From contig NZ_JARVWW010000001.1 of assembly GCF_029846715.1 (NCBI RefSeq), positions 372,001 to 436,000 on the forward strand: DNA of 64,000 nucleotides. Reading direction: 5' to 3'. A program made the position numbers and the translations under genes. Source of the stretch: Bradyrhizobium nivariense (lineage in GTDB: Bacteria > Pseudomonadota > Alphaproteobacteria > Rhizobiales > Xanthobacteraceae). The notes beneath the pieces are model-generated. The model saw only the letters and a program-made list of their open reading frames with translations. It was not told where the DNA came from and ran no database searches. Below, piece by piece: positions 28,036 to 37,566 of the stretch. The stretch's first letter is position 1, and every line of letters starts with the position of its first letter.

Positions 28036-29229
28036 ATGGCGGATATGCCTGAATTTTTGTCTCTCTCCCGTGCTCGCTCGATCCTTGCCTGCACCGTGCT
28101 TCTGAGCACGGTCGTGCTCGCCAATGGTGCTTTCGCACAGGCCGGCCCGCCCGGGCCGCCGCCTCAGCCCGGCCAGAACGGGCTCGGACCGAATCCGATG
28201 TGCGCGCGCCTGGAAGGCCAGCTCGCCGCGCTCGATCGTGGCGGCGGCGGTGGTGACCCCGCGCGCGAAGACCAGATCCGCCGCTATCAGGATTCTCAAG
28301 CCAAGCAGCAGGCCGAGCTCGACCGCGTTTCCATGCAGGCCAAGCGCATGGGCTGCGATTCTTCCGGCTTCTTCTCGCTGTTCAACGGCCAGTCGGCGCA
28401 ATGCGGTCCGGTCAACACCCAGATCCAGCAGATGCGCGCCAATCTGGACCAGATCACCGGCAATCTCGAACGCCTGCGCGGCGGCGGCCCCGGCGGCTTC
28501 AGCCCCGAGCGTGACAACCAGCGCCGCTCGGTGCTGGCGGCGCTGACACAGAACAATTGCGGCGCGCAATATGCCAACGCCGCGCAATCGCAAGGCGGCA
28601 ACTTCCTGAGCAATCTGTTCGGCGGCAACAACCCCAACAATCCGCAAGGCGTGCCGCCTTCCGATCTCGGCCCGCAATCAGGCACCTATCGCACCGTCTG
28701 CGTGCGCACCTGCGACGGCGCTTACTTCCCGGTCTCGTTTGCGACGGTGCCGGCGCGCTTCCCCGACGACGAGAAGACCTGCAAGGCGCTGTGCCCGGCC
28801 GCCGAAGCCGTGCTCTACACCCATCGCAATCCCGGCGAAGACATGAACTCCGCGGTCTCCACCAGCGGCCAGCCCTACACGGCGCTGCCGACCGCGTTCA
28901 AATTCCGCAGCGAGTTCAACCCGTCCTGCTCCTGCAAGGCCGCGGGCCAGACCTGGGCCGACGCGCTCAAATCGGCCGACGACAAGGCGGCGGCCGAACA
29001 GCAGGGTGACATCATCGTCACCGAGGAGAGCGCCAAGAAGATGCAGCAGCGGCAGCTCACCAAGGGCGCGCCTGCGAGCAATGCCAAGAAGGGCGCAACT
29101 CCGGCGCCGACGACTGCCACCGCGCCGGCTGCAACGCCGCCCGCGGATACGGGCACCCCGGCGACGTCCTCAGAGAACAAGCCGATCCGCTCAGTCGGGC
29201 CGAGCTTCCTGCCGCAGCAGCAGAAGTAG
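28036..29229 (+). CDS. DUF2865 domain secreted protein
   Basis: A 397-residue exported protein with a signal peptide ending at about residue 36 (VVLANGAFAQ). A Pro/Gly-rich linker leads to a charged coiled segment (ARLEGQLAALDRGG onward). The DUF2865 core has a cysteine-rich block with VCVRTCDGAYFPVSF and CKALCPAAEAVLY. The last ~100 residues are Ala/Pro/Thr-rich and low complexity. The family is common in Bradyrhizobium and relatives; the function is unknown. The ATG at 28036 or the one at 28045 could be the start. Confidence 0.82.
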   Translation: MADMPEFLSLSRARSILACTVLLSTVVLANGAFAQAGPPGPPPQPGQNGLGPNPMCARLEGQLAALDRGGGGGDPAREDQIRRYQDSQAKQQAELDRVSMQAKRMGCDSSGFFSLFNGQSAQCGPVNTQIQQMRANLDQITGNLERLRGGGPGGFSPERDNQRRSVLAALTQNNCGAQYANAAQSQGGNFLSNLFGGNNPNNPQGVPPSDLGPQSGTYRTVCVRTCDGAYFPVSFATVPARFPDDEKTCKALCPAAEAVLYTHRNPGEDMNSAVSTSGQPYTALPTAFKFRSEFNPSCSCKAAGQTWADALKSADDKAAAEQQGDIIVTEESAKKMQQRQLTKGAPASNAKKGATPAPTTATAPAATPPADTGTPATSSENKPIRSVGPSFLPQQQK

Positions 29230-29245
29230 TCGGCCACAAATTCAA

Positions 29246-29350
29246 CTGTCATGCCCGCGAAGGCGGGCATCCAGTATTCCGCGGCGGCAGTTGGTTTTCA
29301 CAACGACCGCCGCGGAGTACTGGATCATCCGCCTTCGCGGATGATGACAG
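29246..29350. repeat. dispersed ~105-base repeat, copy 3
   Basis: CTGTCATGCCCGCGAAGGCG opens a hairpin, with CCAGTATTCCGCGG following. The mirror end has CGCGGAGTACTGGATCATCC and a second hairpin ending ATGACAG. It lies between the convergent DUF2865 and nadE genes. Of the three copies it has the most symmetric ends. Confidence 0.87.
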
Positions 29351-29411
29351 CGCGACGTGTGGCGACAGCGATCGTCCAATCGACCGTGCCAGCAATACGC
29401 CGCACCGATCT

Positions 29412-31169
29412 TCACCCCTCGAACGCGTCGATCGACGCTTTGCTCCCGCGCGAGACCAGCGTCTCGTCCGGGGCGGCCAGCGCTTCGCCTTTGTCGCGAA
29501 AGCGGTTGGTGATGGGATAGCGGCGGTCGCGGCCAAAATTCCTGGCCGTCACCTTGACGCCTGGCGCGGCCTGGCGGCGCTTGTATTCGGCGACGTTGAG
29601 GAGATGGTCGATGCGGGTGACCGTCTCGCGGTCGAAGCCGGCGGCGATGATTGTGTCGAGCGGCTCTTCGCGCTCGATCAGACGCTCCAGGATGGCATCG
29701 AGCAGGTCGTAAGGCGGCAACGAATCCTGGTCGGCCTGGTTCTCGCGCAACTCCGCGGTCGGCGGACGCGTGATGATATCGGGCGGAATGACCTCACCCG
29801 CGGGCCCCAGCGCCCCCTCAGGCTTCCACGAATTGCGCAAGCTTGCCAGCCGAAACACCTGCGTCTTGTAGATGTCCTTGATCGGATTGAAGCCGCCGTT
29901 CATGTCGCCATAGAGCGTGGCGTAGCCGACCGACATTTCGGACTTGTTGCCGGTGGTCACTACCATCAGGCCGGTCTTGTTGGAGATCGCCATCAGCAGC
30001 GTGCCGCGGGTGCGGGCCTGGAGATTTTCCTCGGTGATATCAGGCGGCAGATTGCTGAAGATCCCGGACAATATGGTCTCGAACCCGTTCACCGCTTCCG
30101 CGATCGGCAGGACCTCGTAGCGGATGCCGAGATGGCCGGCGAGCTCGCCGGCGTCCGCGATCGAGCTCGCCGCAGTGTAGCGATAAGGCAGCATCACGCC
30201 GTGCACCTGATCGGCACCCAGTGCATCGACCGCGATCGCTGCGCAGAGGGCAGAGTCGATGCCGCCGGAAATGCCGAGCAGCACGCCGGGGAAGCCGTTC
30301 TTGGCGACGTAGTCGCGGAGGCCCAGCACGCAGGCCGCGTAGTCGGCGCAGTCGCCCTCGGGCTGCTCCGCGACCGGACCGGTGCAGCGCCAATCGCCGC
30401 CGTTTCTCGTGAAGCGCAGTGTGGTGATGCTCTCCGCGAACGCCGGCAATTGCGCCGCGAGGGAAAGATCGCCGTTGAGCGCGAAAGAAGCACCGTCGAA
30501 CACCAGCTCGTCCTGGCCGCAGACCTGGTTGAGATAGACCAGCGGCAGGCCGCTCTCGGTGACGCGCGCGACCGCGACCGACAAACGCACGTCGGCCTTG
30601 TCGCGGGCGTAAGGCGAGCCGTTCGGCACCAGAATGATCTCCGCGCCGGTCTCGGCCAGCGTCTCGACCACGTTCTCGTAATCCTCGGACTCTTCCAGCC
30701 AGATGTCCTCGCAGATCGGCACGCCGATCCGCACGCCGCGCACGGTCACCGGCCCGGCGGCGGGGCCGCCCGAAAACAGCCGCTTCTCGTCGAACACGCC
30801 ATAATTCGGCAGATTGCATTTGAAGCGAAGCGCCGCGATACGGCCGCCATCGAGCAGCGCGCAGGCATTGTAGAGCCTGCCCTCCTCCACCCAGGGCGTG
30901 CCGACCAGCATGCCCGGCCCGCCATCGGCGGTCTCGCGCGCCAGCGCCTCGATCGCGGCACGGCAGGCGGCCTGAAAGGAGGGCTTCTGCACCAGATCTT
31001 CCGGCGGGTAACCGGCGATGAACAGTTCCGGAAACAGCACGAGATCGGCACCGTCGGACTTGGCTTGCGCGCGCGCGGCCCGCGCCTTGGCGGCATTGCC
31101 GTCGATGTCGCCCATGGTCGGATTGAGCTGGGCAAGCGTGACCGCGAATTCGTTGAGACGTTCGGTCAT
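29412..31169 (-). CDS. nadE: glutamine-dependent NAD+ synthetase
   Basis: A 585-residue two-domain enzyme. The N-terminal nitrilase-type glutaminase domain (residues ~1-260) has Glu in LVLFPELFIAGYPPEDL, Lys in RFKCNLPNYGVFDE and the catalytic Cys in GVPICEDIWLEE. The C-terminal synthetase domain has the PP-loop GISGGIDSALCAA near residue 295, and TGNKSEMSVGYATLYGD. It amidates nicotinate adenine dinucleotide using glutamine. The length is normal for the bacterial glutamine-dependent class. It starts about 20 bases from the palindromic repeat behind dgkA. Confidence 0.96.
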   Translation of the reverse strand: MTERLNEFAVTLAQLNPTMGDIDGNAAKARAARAQAKSDGADLVLFPELFIAGYPPEDLVQKPSFQAACRAAIEALARETADGGPGMLVGTPWVEEGRLYNACALLDGGRIAALRFKCNLPNYGVFDEKRLFSGGPAAGPVTVRGVRIGVPICEDIWLEESEDYENVVETLAETGAEIILVPNGSPYARDKADVRLSVAVARVTESGLPLVYLNQVCGQDELVFDGASFALNGDLSLAAQLPAFAESITTLRFTRNGGDWRCTGPVAEQPEGDCADYAACVLGLRDYVAKNGFPGVLLGISGGIDSALCAAIAVDALGADQVHGVMLPYRYTAASSIADAGELAGHLGIRYEVLPIAEAVNGFETILSGIFSNLPPDITEENLQARTRGTLLMAISNKTGLMVVTTGNKSEMSVGYATLYGDMNGGFNPIKDIYKTQVFRLASLRNSWKPEGALGPAGEVIPPDIITRPPTAELRENQADQDSLPPYDLLDAILERLIEREEPLDTIIAAGFDRETVTRIDHLLNVAEYKRRQAAPGVKVTARNFGRDRRYPITNRFRDKGEALAAPDETLVSRGSKASIDAFEG

Positions 31170-31188
31170 GGCCGCCGCGCTCCGATTA

Positions 31189-31269
31189 GAGCATGATCCG
31201 GAAAAGTGTGAAGCGGTTTTCCGATAAGATCATGCTCAAACAACATTCTAACGCGCGATGCGCGCTTTA
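31189..31269 (-). repeat. dispersed palindromic intergenic element, copy 2
   Basis: The reverse complement of the element at 3560-3641. The core at 31190-31239 differs from copy 1 by only a few bases. As there, the outer end reads TAAAGCGCG and its TAA is the stop codon of the adjacent gene, here dgkA. Confidence 0.85.
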
Positions 31270-31620
31270 GAGGAACCCCAATCGCTCGATGATGGCGATG
31301 ATCCAGAACGCGCCAGCCATCAGGAGCGCAACACCGACCGCGGCCGAACCCATGTCCTTGACCCGGCCGATCTGCTTGTCGTGATCCATGGTCAGCCGGT
31401 CGGCAAGCTTCTCGATCGCGGTGTTGAGCAGCTCGACCACCAGCAGGAACGCGACTGAACACACCAGCTCGACCGCGCGCATCGCGGTCGCGCCGACGAA
31501 CCACGCGAGCGGCAGCGACAAGAGGAGCGCAAAAATCTCCTCGCGGACGGCCTGCTCCGAGCGGAACGCAAAGGCCAGACCGTTACGGGAATTGATCGTG
31601 GCCTTCCAGATCCGCAGCAA
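31267..31620 (-). CDS. dgkA: diacylglycerol kinase (DgkA, membrane type)
   Basis: About 117 residues with the DgkA layout: an N-terminal amphipathic segment RIWKATINSRNGLAFAFRSEQAVREE, three membrane helices and the family signature VVELLNTAIEKLADRL. The catalytic-loop KDMGSAAVG follows. It phosphorylates diacylglycerol to phosphatidic acid. A TTG at 31620, just after the aroG stop at 31625, gives a normal-length protein; in-frame ATG codons further upstream lie inside aroG. The TAA stop is shared with the palindromic repeat. Confidence 0.85.
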   Translation of the reverse strand: MLRIWKATINSRNGLAFAFRSEQAVREEIFALLLSLPLAWFVGATAMRAVELVCSVAFLLVVELLNTAIEKLADRLTMDHDKQIGRVKDMGSAAVGVALLMAGAFWIIAIIERLGFL

Positions 31621-31624
31621 GGTC

Positions 31625-33013
31625 TCAGAGCCCCGCTGCGACCGGCATCGGCCTGACCTTGCCGGCGCGCTCCTGCTTGAGGAGCTCCGCGACCAGGAAA
31701 GCCATGTCGATGGATTGCTCGGCATTGAGGCGGGGATCGCAGACCGTGTGATAGCGGTCGTTGAGATCCTGGTCGGTGATCGCGCGGGCGCCGCCGAGGC
31801 ACTCGGTGACGTCCTGGCCGGTCATCTCCAGATGCACGCCGCCGGCATGGGTGCCTTCCGCGGCGTGGATCGCGAAGAACGACTTCACCTCGGACAGGAT
31901 GCGGTCGAACGGCCGCGTCTTGTAACCCGACGTCGAGGTGATGGTGTTGCCGTGCATGGGATCGCACGACCAGACCACCACTTTGCCCTCGCGCTTCACG
32001 GCGCGGATCATGTTCGGCAGGTGCTCGCCGACCTTGTCGGAGCCGAAGCGGCCGATCAGCGTCAGCCGGCCCGGCTCGTTGTCGGGATTGAGCACGTCGA
32101 TCAGCTTCAGCAGCTCGTCGGACTTGAGCGACGGACCGCATTTGAGCCCGATCGGGTTCTTGATGCCGCGGAAATATTCGATATGGCCGTGATCGAGCTG
32201 GCGGGTGCGGTCACCGATCCAGATCATGTGGCCCGAGGTCGCGTACCAGTCGCCGGTGGTGGAATCGACGCGGGTCATGGCCTGCTCGTAGCCGAGCAGG
32301 AGCGCCTCGTGGCTGGTGTAGAAATCGGTGGCGCGCAGCTCAGGGTGAGCCTCGAGATCGAGGCCGCAGGCGCGCATGAAGTTGAGCGCGTCGGAGATGC
32401 GGTCGGCCAATTCCTTGTAGCGGCGGGACTGCGGCGAGTCCTTGAGGAAGCCGAGCATCCACTGATGCACGCTGCCGAGATTGGCGTAGCCGCCGGTGGC
32501 AAACGCACGCAGCAGGTTCAGCGTCGCCGCCGACTGGCGATAGGCCATCAACTGGCGCTGAGGATCAGGGACGCGCGCTTCCTTGGTGAAGGCGATGTCG
32601 TTGACGATGTCGCCGCGATAGCTCGGCAGCTCGACACCTTCGATCTTCTCGGTCGGCGAGGACCGCGGTTTTGCAAACTGGCCGGCGACGCGCCCGACCT
32701 TCACCACCGGGACGGCGCCGGCATAGGTCAGCACCACCGCCATCTGGAGCAGCACGCGGAAGAAGTCGCGGATGTTGTTGGCGCCGTGCTCGGCAAAGCT
32801 CTCGGCGCAGTCGCCGCCCTGCAGCAGGAAGGCCTCGCCTGCCGCGACCCGCGCTAAGGCCTTCTTCAGATTGCGCGCCTCGCCCGCGAACACCAGCGGC
32901 GGAAAGGTCGCAAGCTGCGCCTCGACGTCGGCCAAGGCCTTGGCGTCGGGATAATCGGGCACCTGTAGCACGGGCTTGCTGCGCCAGGACTCGGGCGTCC
33001 ACCGCTCGGACAT
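31625..33013 (-). CDS. aroG: class II (plant-type) DAHP synthase
   Basis: A 462-residue type II 3-deoxy-7-phosphoheptulonate synthase. It opens [19 protein letters not shown] and has [10 protein letters not shown] with the metal-ligand Cys, plus [10 protein letters not shown] and [12 protein letters not shown], all standard for the plant/Mycobacterium group. It joins phosphoenolpyruvate and erythrose 4-phosphate at the start of the shikimate pathway. The ATG at 33013 is the family start. dgkA follows four bases after its stop. Confidence 0.95.
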   Translation of the reverse strand: MSERWTPESWRSKPVLQVPDYPDAKALADVEAQLATFPPLVFAGEARNLKKALARVAAGEAFLLQGGDCAESFAEHGANNIRDFFRVLLQMAVVLTYAGAVPVVKVGRVAGQFAKPRSSPTEKIEGVELPSYRGDIVNDIAFTKEARVPDPQRQLMAYRQSAATLNLLRAFATGGYANLGSVHQWMLGFLKDSPQSRRYKELADRISDALNFMRACGLDLEAHPELRATDFYTSHEALLLGYEQAMTRVDSTTGDWYATSGHMIWIGDRTRQLDHGHIEYFRGIKNPIGLKCGPSLKSDELLKLIDVLNPDNEPGRLTLIGRFGSDKVGEHLPNMIRAVKREGKVVVWSCDPMHGNTITSTSGYKTRPFDRILSEVKSFFAIHAAEGTHAGGVHLEMTGQDVTECLGGARAITDQDLNDRYHTVCDPRLNAEQSIDMAFLVAELLKQERAGKVRPMPVAAGL

Positions 33014-33194
33014 CGCAATCTCTCCGTGAAGCAAAAAGTGCAACCTGATCTGTGGGTTGCGAGCGCAGCCTTATACACAGGCTAATCTCCGGCCGCCAGT
33101 TTTAAATCCATTCGGCACTGCAAACCCTTGCAGGGAAAGCCAAATTCGCATTTGCTGGGAAACGGCGAGGAAACTGGCAGGATACCTTCTGCCC

Positions 33195-34091
33195 ATGGAC
33201 GCAGCATTGGACGACGTTTTCGTTGACGAGATCAGCTTCCCGGCGACCGACGGGTATGCGCTGACCGGCACGCTATTCCTGCCGCGCGGCACCAAACGTC
33301 ACGCCGTGCTGGTCAATTCTGCGACCGCCGTCCCGCGAAAAATCTATCGCGGCTTTGCCTCCTATCTCGCCCGTCGCGGCTGCGCGGTCCTGACCTACGA
33401 CTATCGCGGCATCGGCGACTCCCGGCAGCCGGCGATGGTCGGCTACAATCAGCCGAAATCGCTGGTCGGCTTCAAGGCCTCGATGTCGGACTGGGCGGCG
33501 CTCGACGTCACCGCCGCTGTGCGCTGGATGCGCGAGCGCTACACCACCCTTCCCCTTGCCTATGTCGGCCACTCCTTCGGCGGCCAGGCGCTCGGGCTGA
33601 TCGCGAACAACACGGACATCTCGCGCGCCGCGTTCGTGGCCTCGCAGGCGGCGACCTGGCGGCTGATGACGTCGCCGGAAAAATACCGCGTCTTCGCCTT
33701 CATGAATTTCGTCGGCGTGCCGCTCGTCCACGCGCTCGGCTATGCGCCGGGCTGGGCCGGCATCGGCGAGGATTTGCCCAAGGGCGTCTTCCTGCAATGG
33801 GCCGAGTGGGTGTCGAGCCCGCGCTATCTATTCGATTCAAAGCTGCCGGCGCTGGAGAATTTTGCCAAATTCAAGGGCGAGCTGCGCACGCTCTGCTTCT
33901 CCGACGACCCCTGGGCGACGCGGCCCGCGGTCGAGTTGCTCGCGAGCGGATTCACCGCGATCAAGCCGGAGGTGCTGACCGTCAAACCGTCAGAGGTCGG
34001 CGCCAAGGCGATCGGCCATTTCGGCTTCTTCCGCCCCGAGCACCGCGACACGCTGTGGCGCGGCGTGGCGGAATGGATCCAGGGGGAGTGA
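33195..34091 (+). CDS. alpha/beta hydrolase
   Basis: A 298-residue alpha/beta-hydrolase. The nucleophile elbow is GHSFGG near residue 122, with AVLTYDYRGIGDSRQP before it; a C-terminal His in IGHFGFFRPEHRDTLW may complete the triad. There is no signal peptide, so it is cytoplasmic. The wording matches the COG4757-type predicted hydrolases. The substrate is unknown. The ATG at 33195 is preferred; an in-frame extension upstream to 33057 is not similar to the family. Its stop nearly touches that of the convergent histidine kinase gene. Confidence 0.82.
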   Translation: MDAALDDVFVDEISFPATDGYALTGTLFLPRGTKRHAVLVNSATAVPRKIYRGFASYLARRGCAVLTYDYRGIGDSRQPAMVGYNQPKSLVGFKASMSDWAALDVTAAVRWMRERYTTLPLAYVGHSFGGQALGLIANNTDISRAAFVASQAATWRLMTSPEKYRVFAFMNFVGVPLVHALGYAPGWAGIGEDLPKGVFLQWAEWVSSPRYLFDSKLPALENFAKFKGELRTLCFSDDPWATRPAVELLASGFTAIKPEVLTVKPSEVGAKAIGHFGFFRPEHRDTLWRGVAEWIQGE

Positions 34092-34093
34092 CC

Positions 34094-35404
34094 TTACGCG
34101 GCCATCGCGGGCAGCTTGACGATGACACGCAGCCCGGTTCGCCCGCTCTCATTGATGTTCGCAGCGTCGATCGACCCGCCAAGACCATCGACGATCCGCT
34201 TGACGATCGAAAGGCCAAGACCAACGCCGTCGCCTTCCGGGCGCTGGCCGCGGAAGAACGGCTCGAAAATCCGACCGATCTCGTCGGGGGAAACGCCAGG
34301 TCCATTGTCCTCGATCTGAAGCACAGCCATCGCGCCCTCCCGGTAGATCGCTACATCGATCCTGCCGCCTGCCGGCGTGAAACGGAGCGCATTGTCGATG
34401 AGGTTGCGGATCATGGCTGCGAGCATGACGGGCTCGCCGCGCATGGGAACAGACTCGGCTCGCTCGAAGCCGAGATCGACGCCGCGGCTGATCGCCTGCT
34501 GCAGGAGATCGGCGATGACGCTCTTCGCTGCGTGAACTAGCTCCACAACCTCCCATCGCCCGTCATCGGAGGGCGCAGCGTCATGCCGCGCCAGCGCAAG
34601 CAACTGTTCCAGAAGATACTTGCTGCGACTCATGCTCAGCCGAAGCGCCGCGAGCCGCTCGCGCGCGGCCGGCGGCAGTTCGATCTGGTCGAGATTTTCG
34701 GCCTGTAGGCTCAGCGCCGTAAGTGGTGTGCGCAGTTCGTGCGCGGCGTCCGCGATAAACCGTCGCTGCTGCCCCATCATCTCGTGCATGCGCTGCAACA
34801 ACCCGTTGATCGAGGATACGAACGGATTCAGTTCGCTTGGGAGGTCGCGGAGCGGCAGGGCCGCCATGTCGTCCGCACGTCGCGCGTTGAGTTCGTCCGC
34901 CAGCCGGACCATGGGTCGAAGCGATACGGCAATGACAACGGCGATCGCCAGCATCAGGCAAGGGATCAGCGCCGCGATCGGAAGCACGGTGCGGAGCGCC
35001 ATGTCACTTGCGATCTCATCCCTCACCCCCGTGCTCTGCGCCACCGCAAACCGACTTCCGTCGGATCGCGTCTTCAGCACCACCCGCACCGGTTTTCCCT
35101 TTCGCGTCGCATCGCGCATCCCATCCTGAAGCCGCCACAACTGGCGCTCCTCGGGTGTACCTTGCGGCGTCTTGCCCAATTCCATCAGCCAGACTTCAGA
35201 GTCCTCATCAACCCCATGGAGATCCTGGGCTCCCGTGAAACCACCGCTCTGAACGAGGCCCGCGATCTGGATCAGCACGGAGTCCTGCGTCTCGATCGCT
35301 TCATCAAATGCCCACCGGTGCGCAAAGACGCCTCCTATGAGCCCGGTCAGCAGCACGATCGTCGTCAAGCTTATGAACAGCCGGCCGCGCAGCGAGTTGA
35401 TCAT
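34094..35404 (-). CDS. two-component sensor histidine kinase (QseC/PhoQ-like)
   Basis: A 436-residue membrane kinase. TM1 is at residues ~9-31 and TM2 at ~140-163, separated by a periplasmic sensor of about 110 residues; HAMP follows. The H-box is FIADAAHELRTPLTALSLQAENL with the phospho-His near 223, and the ATPase has IRNLIDNALRFTP, IEDNGPGVSPDEIG and GVGLGLSIVKRI. Its ATG overlaps the stop of the response regulator gene (ATGA), so the pair is coupled. The signal is unknown. It is divergent from two repeat-built membrane proteins that are its natural candidate targets. Confidence 0.92.
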   Translation of the reverse strand: MINSLRGRLFISLTTIVLLTGLIGGVFAHRWAFDEAIETQDSVLIQIAGLVQSGGFTGAQDLHGVDEDSEVWLMELGKTPQGTPEERQLWRLQDGMRDATRKGKPVRVVLKTRSDGSRFAVAQSTGVRDEIASDMALRTVLPIAALIPCLMLAIAVVIAVSLRPMVRLADELNARRADDMAALPLRDLPSELNPFVSSINGLLQRMHEMMGQQRRFIADAAHELRTPLTALSLQAENLDQIELPPAARERLAALRLSMSRSKYLLEQLLALARHDAAPSDDGRWEVVELVHAAKSVIADLLQQAISRGVDLGFERAESVPMRGEPVMLAAMIRNLIDNALRFTPAGGRIDVAIYREGAMAVLQIEDNGPGVSPDEIGRIFEPFFRGQRPEGDGVGLGLSIVKRIVDGLGGSIDAANINESGRTGLRVIVKLPAMAA

Positions 35405-36063
35405 GGCGCGCGATCCACCATCCATCCCATCCCGCGCACGTTACGGATCGCATCCGTACCGAGCTTTTTTCGGATGGTGTGGATCAGGAATTCGACCGCA
35501 TTGCTTTCGACCTCCTCGTTCCAGCCGTAAAGCTGCCGTTCGAGCTCGCTTCGCGACAGGATGGTGCCGGGCCGCGTCAGCATGGCCTGCAGCAGCGCGA
35601 ACTCGCGCGCGGTCAGGAGGGCCGTTTGCCCACACAGCGCGGCCTCACGGGTTGCAGGATCGAGACTGAGCTTGCCGTTACCAAGCACAGCGGGCGCGCC
35701 GCTGCCTTCGCGGCGAAGCACCGCCCGCATACGCGCCAGTAATTCGCGAATCTCGAACGGCTTGACCAGATAATCGTCTGCACCGAGATCGAGGCCTTCG
35801 ACCCTGTGATCGACACCGTCCCGCGCGGTGACGATAATGACGGGGCACTTGCAGCCATTCGCGCGCAGCTGCCGCAGCACGTCGCGGCCATCCGCGTTCG
35901 GCAGGCCGAGATCGAGCAATAGCACCTCGTAGGATTCGCTCGCGGCGGCAAGCAGTGCGGTCTCGCCGTCCCTCACCCAATCGACCGCGTAGGCAGCATC
36001 CTTCAGCGCCTGCTCGACGGCGGCGCCGACCATCCTGTCGTCCTCGATCAGCAGAACCCGCAA
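35401..36063 (-). CDS. OmpR/PhoP-family response regulator
   Basis: A 220-residue response regulator. The receiver domain begins RVLLIEDDRMVGAAV with phospho-acceptor Asp51 (LLLDLGLPNADG) and Lys in DYLVKPFEIRELLARM. A winged-helix domain follows (residues ~130-215) with LTAREFALLQAMLTRPG and NAVEFLIHTIRKKLG. A TTG at 36063 gives the standard length and has GAGG upstream; the frame continues to 36183 with no domain similarity. It is transcribed ahead of its kinase and divergently from the COG4705-type gene at 36257, with 193 bases between starts. Confidence 0.9.
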   Translation of the reverse strand: MRVLLIEDDRMVGAAVEQALKDAAYAVDWVRDGETALLAAASESYEVLLLDLGLPNADGRDVLRQLRANGCKCPVIIVTARDGVDHRVEGLDLGADDYLVKPFEIRELLARMRAVLRREGSGAPAVLGNGKLSLDPATREAALCGQTALLTAREFALLQAMLTRPGTILSRSELERQLYGWNEEVESNAVEFLIHTIRKKLGTDAIRNVRGMGWMVDRAP

Positions 36064-36256
36064 AGCTCGATCCTCGAAACCGCCGGGCCGTCCGGCTGTC
36101 ACATCATCGCCATCCCGAATTAGCGCAGAGTTAGCAAGCCTCAGCGGGCCTAAATTGCGGCGAAGAGCACACTGCTCCGACATTTCTGATCCCTAAGCCG
36201 GGCCTAAGTCGGCTGCGCGACGGTCCCGCATCGCTTCGGCTTTGGGAGATTTCGGC

Positions 36257-37039
36257 GTGTCGCAATATTCGGGCTTTGGCGCAAGACGGATGCTGAACAA
36301 GGTTCCGGAGGTCACGGCGATCTTCTGGGCCATCAAGCTTCTCTCGACCACGGTCGGCGAGACCGGCGCCGACTATCTCGCGGTGCATGTCGGCCTCGGC
36401 GCCAGCCTGACCGCGATCTGCATGAGCGGCCTCCTCGTCGCCGCGCTCCTGCTGCAGCTCAGCCGCCGCACCTATGTGCCCTGGACCTATTGGCTCACCG
36501 TCGTCCTCGTCAGCATCGTCGGCACGCAGCTCACGGATCTGTTGACCGACAAGCTCGAGATCAGTCTTTACATCAGCACCGCCGCGTTCGCCTGCGCGCT
36601 CTCGGCGACCTTCGCGGTCTGGTACGGCGCCGAGCGCACGCTGTCGATCCACAGCATCGTCACGATGCGGCGCGAACTGTTCTACTGGACGGCAATCCTG
36701 TTCACCTTCGCACTCGGCACGGCCGCAGGCGATCTCGCCACCGAAGCGCTCGGTCTCGGCTTCCAGCTCGGCGTCGCCGCGTTCGGCGTGCTGATCGCGG
36801 CGGTAATGATTGCCTATTACTTCGGCGCCAATCCCGTTCTCACCTTCTGGCTCGCCTACATCCTCACCCGTCCAATGGGCGCCTCGCTCGGCGATCTGCT
36901 GTCGCAGTCGCGCGAGTATGGCGGCGTGGGCCTCGGCACGATCCAGACCAGCATCGCCTTCCTGACCGTGATCGTCGGACTCGTCGCCTGGGTGACGTTC
37001 GAAGGCGACGGCGCGCGCCGGGCGGATCCCGCGCAATAG
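36257..37039 (+). CDS. COG4705-type membrane protein with fourfold internal repeat (paralogue 1)
   Basis: A 260-residue protein with about eight membrane helices and no known function. Four helices carry the same motif, aromatic-Trp-x9-Gly-x4-Asp: FWAIKLLSTTVGETGAD, YWLTVVLVSIVGTQLTD, YWTAILFTFALGTAAGD and FWLAYILTRPMGASLGD. The fourfold repeat with one buried aspartate each suggests a transporter or channel, which is inference. A GTG at 36257 with GGGAG eight bases upstream is the best start; an ATG at 36290 is the alternative. The neighbouring kinase/regulator pair probably controls it. Confidence 0.82.
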   Translation: MSQYSGFGARRMLNKVPEVTAIFWAIKLLSTTVGETGADYLAVHVGLGASLTAICMSGLLVAALLLQLSRRTYVPWTYWLTVVLVSIVGTQLTDLLTDKLEISLYISTAAFACALSATFAVWYGAERTLSIHSIVTMRRELFYWTAILFTFALGTAAGDLATEALGLGFQLGVAAFGVLIAAVMIAYYFGANPVLTFWLAYILTRPMGASLGDLLSQSREYGGVGLGTIQTSIAFLTVIVGLVAWVTFEGDGARRADPAQ

Positions 37040-37096
37040 CTCCAACCGCCTCACCCTTCCCTGCACGCAAGCGGGGACCACAACAGGAGAACCCAC

Positions 37097-37498
37097 ATGA
37101 TGAAACTCATTCCCGCTGTCGCCGTTTGCCTGGTGACGACATTTTCCGGCGAGCCGCGGATGCATGCGAGCCAGCACTTTATCTTCGTGCCGCTCGCGGA
37201 AGCCGCGACCGCCAAGCTCGGCGATCTCACGCCGTTCCGGAGTATCGTGGTCGACGTCGCCGCCCTGATCGACAAGGGCGACCTCGCCGGCGCCAAGACC
37301 CGGATCAAGGACCTCGAGACCAAATGGGACGAGGCCGAAGCCGGCCTGAAGCCGCGCGCGGCGGCCGACTGGCACACCGTCGACAAGGCGATCGATCGCG
37401 CGCTGGAGGCGTTGCGCGCGGGTACACCGGAGGCTGCAAAATGCAAGCAGGCCGTTACCGATCTGCTCTCGGTCATGGACAGCGTCACCAAAGCCTGA
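37097..37498 (+). CDS. small exported helical protein
   Basis: A 133-residue protein with a likely signal sequence ([16 protein letters not shown] at the start). The mature part is alpha-helical: [20 protein letters not shown], then [15 protein letters not shown], then [12 protein letters not shown]. It ends with two cysteine-free helices after a single Cys in AAKCKQAV. The ATG at 37097 is preceded by AGGAG. It lies between the two COG4705-type genes on the same strand, with gaps of about 57 and 68 bases. I infer a periplasmic partner of that membrane pair. No family is recognised. Confidence 0.72.
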   Translation: MMKLIPAVAVCLVTTFSGEPRMHASQHFIFVPLAEAATAKLGDLTPFRSIVVDVAALIDKGDLAGAKTRIKDLETKWDEAEAGLKPRAAADWHTVDKAIDRALEALRAGTPEAAKCKQAVTDLLSVMDSVTKA

Positions 37499-37566
37499 CG
37501 CTTCCGCGCACCGTTATCCCGTCAGCCGCGGACCGCCGTCCCGGCTGACGCAACGAAGAGGACACC

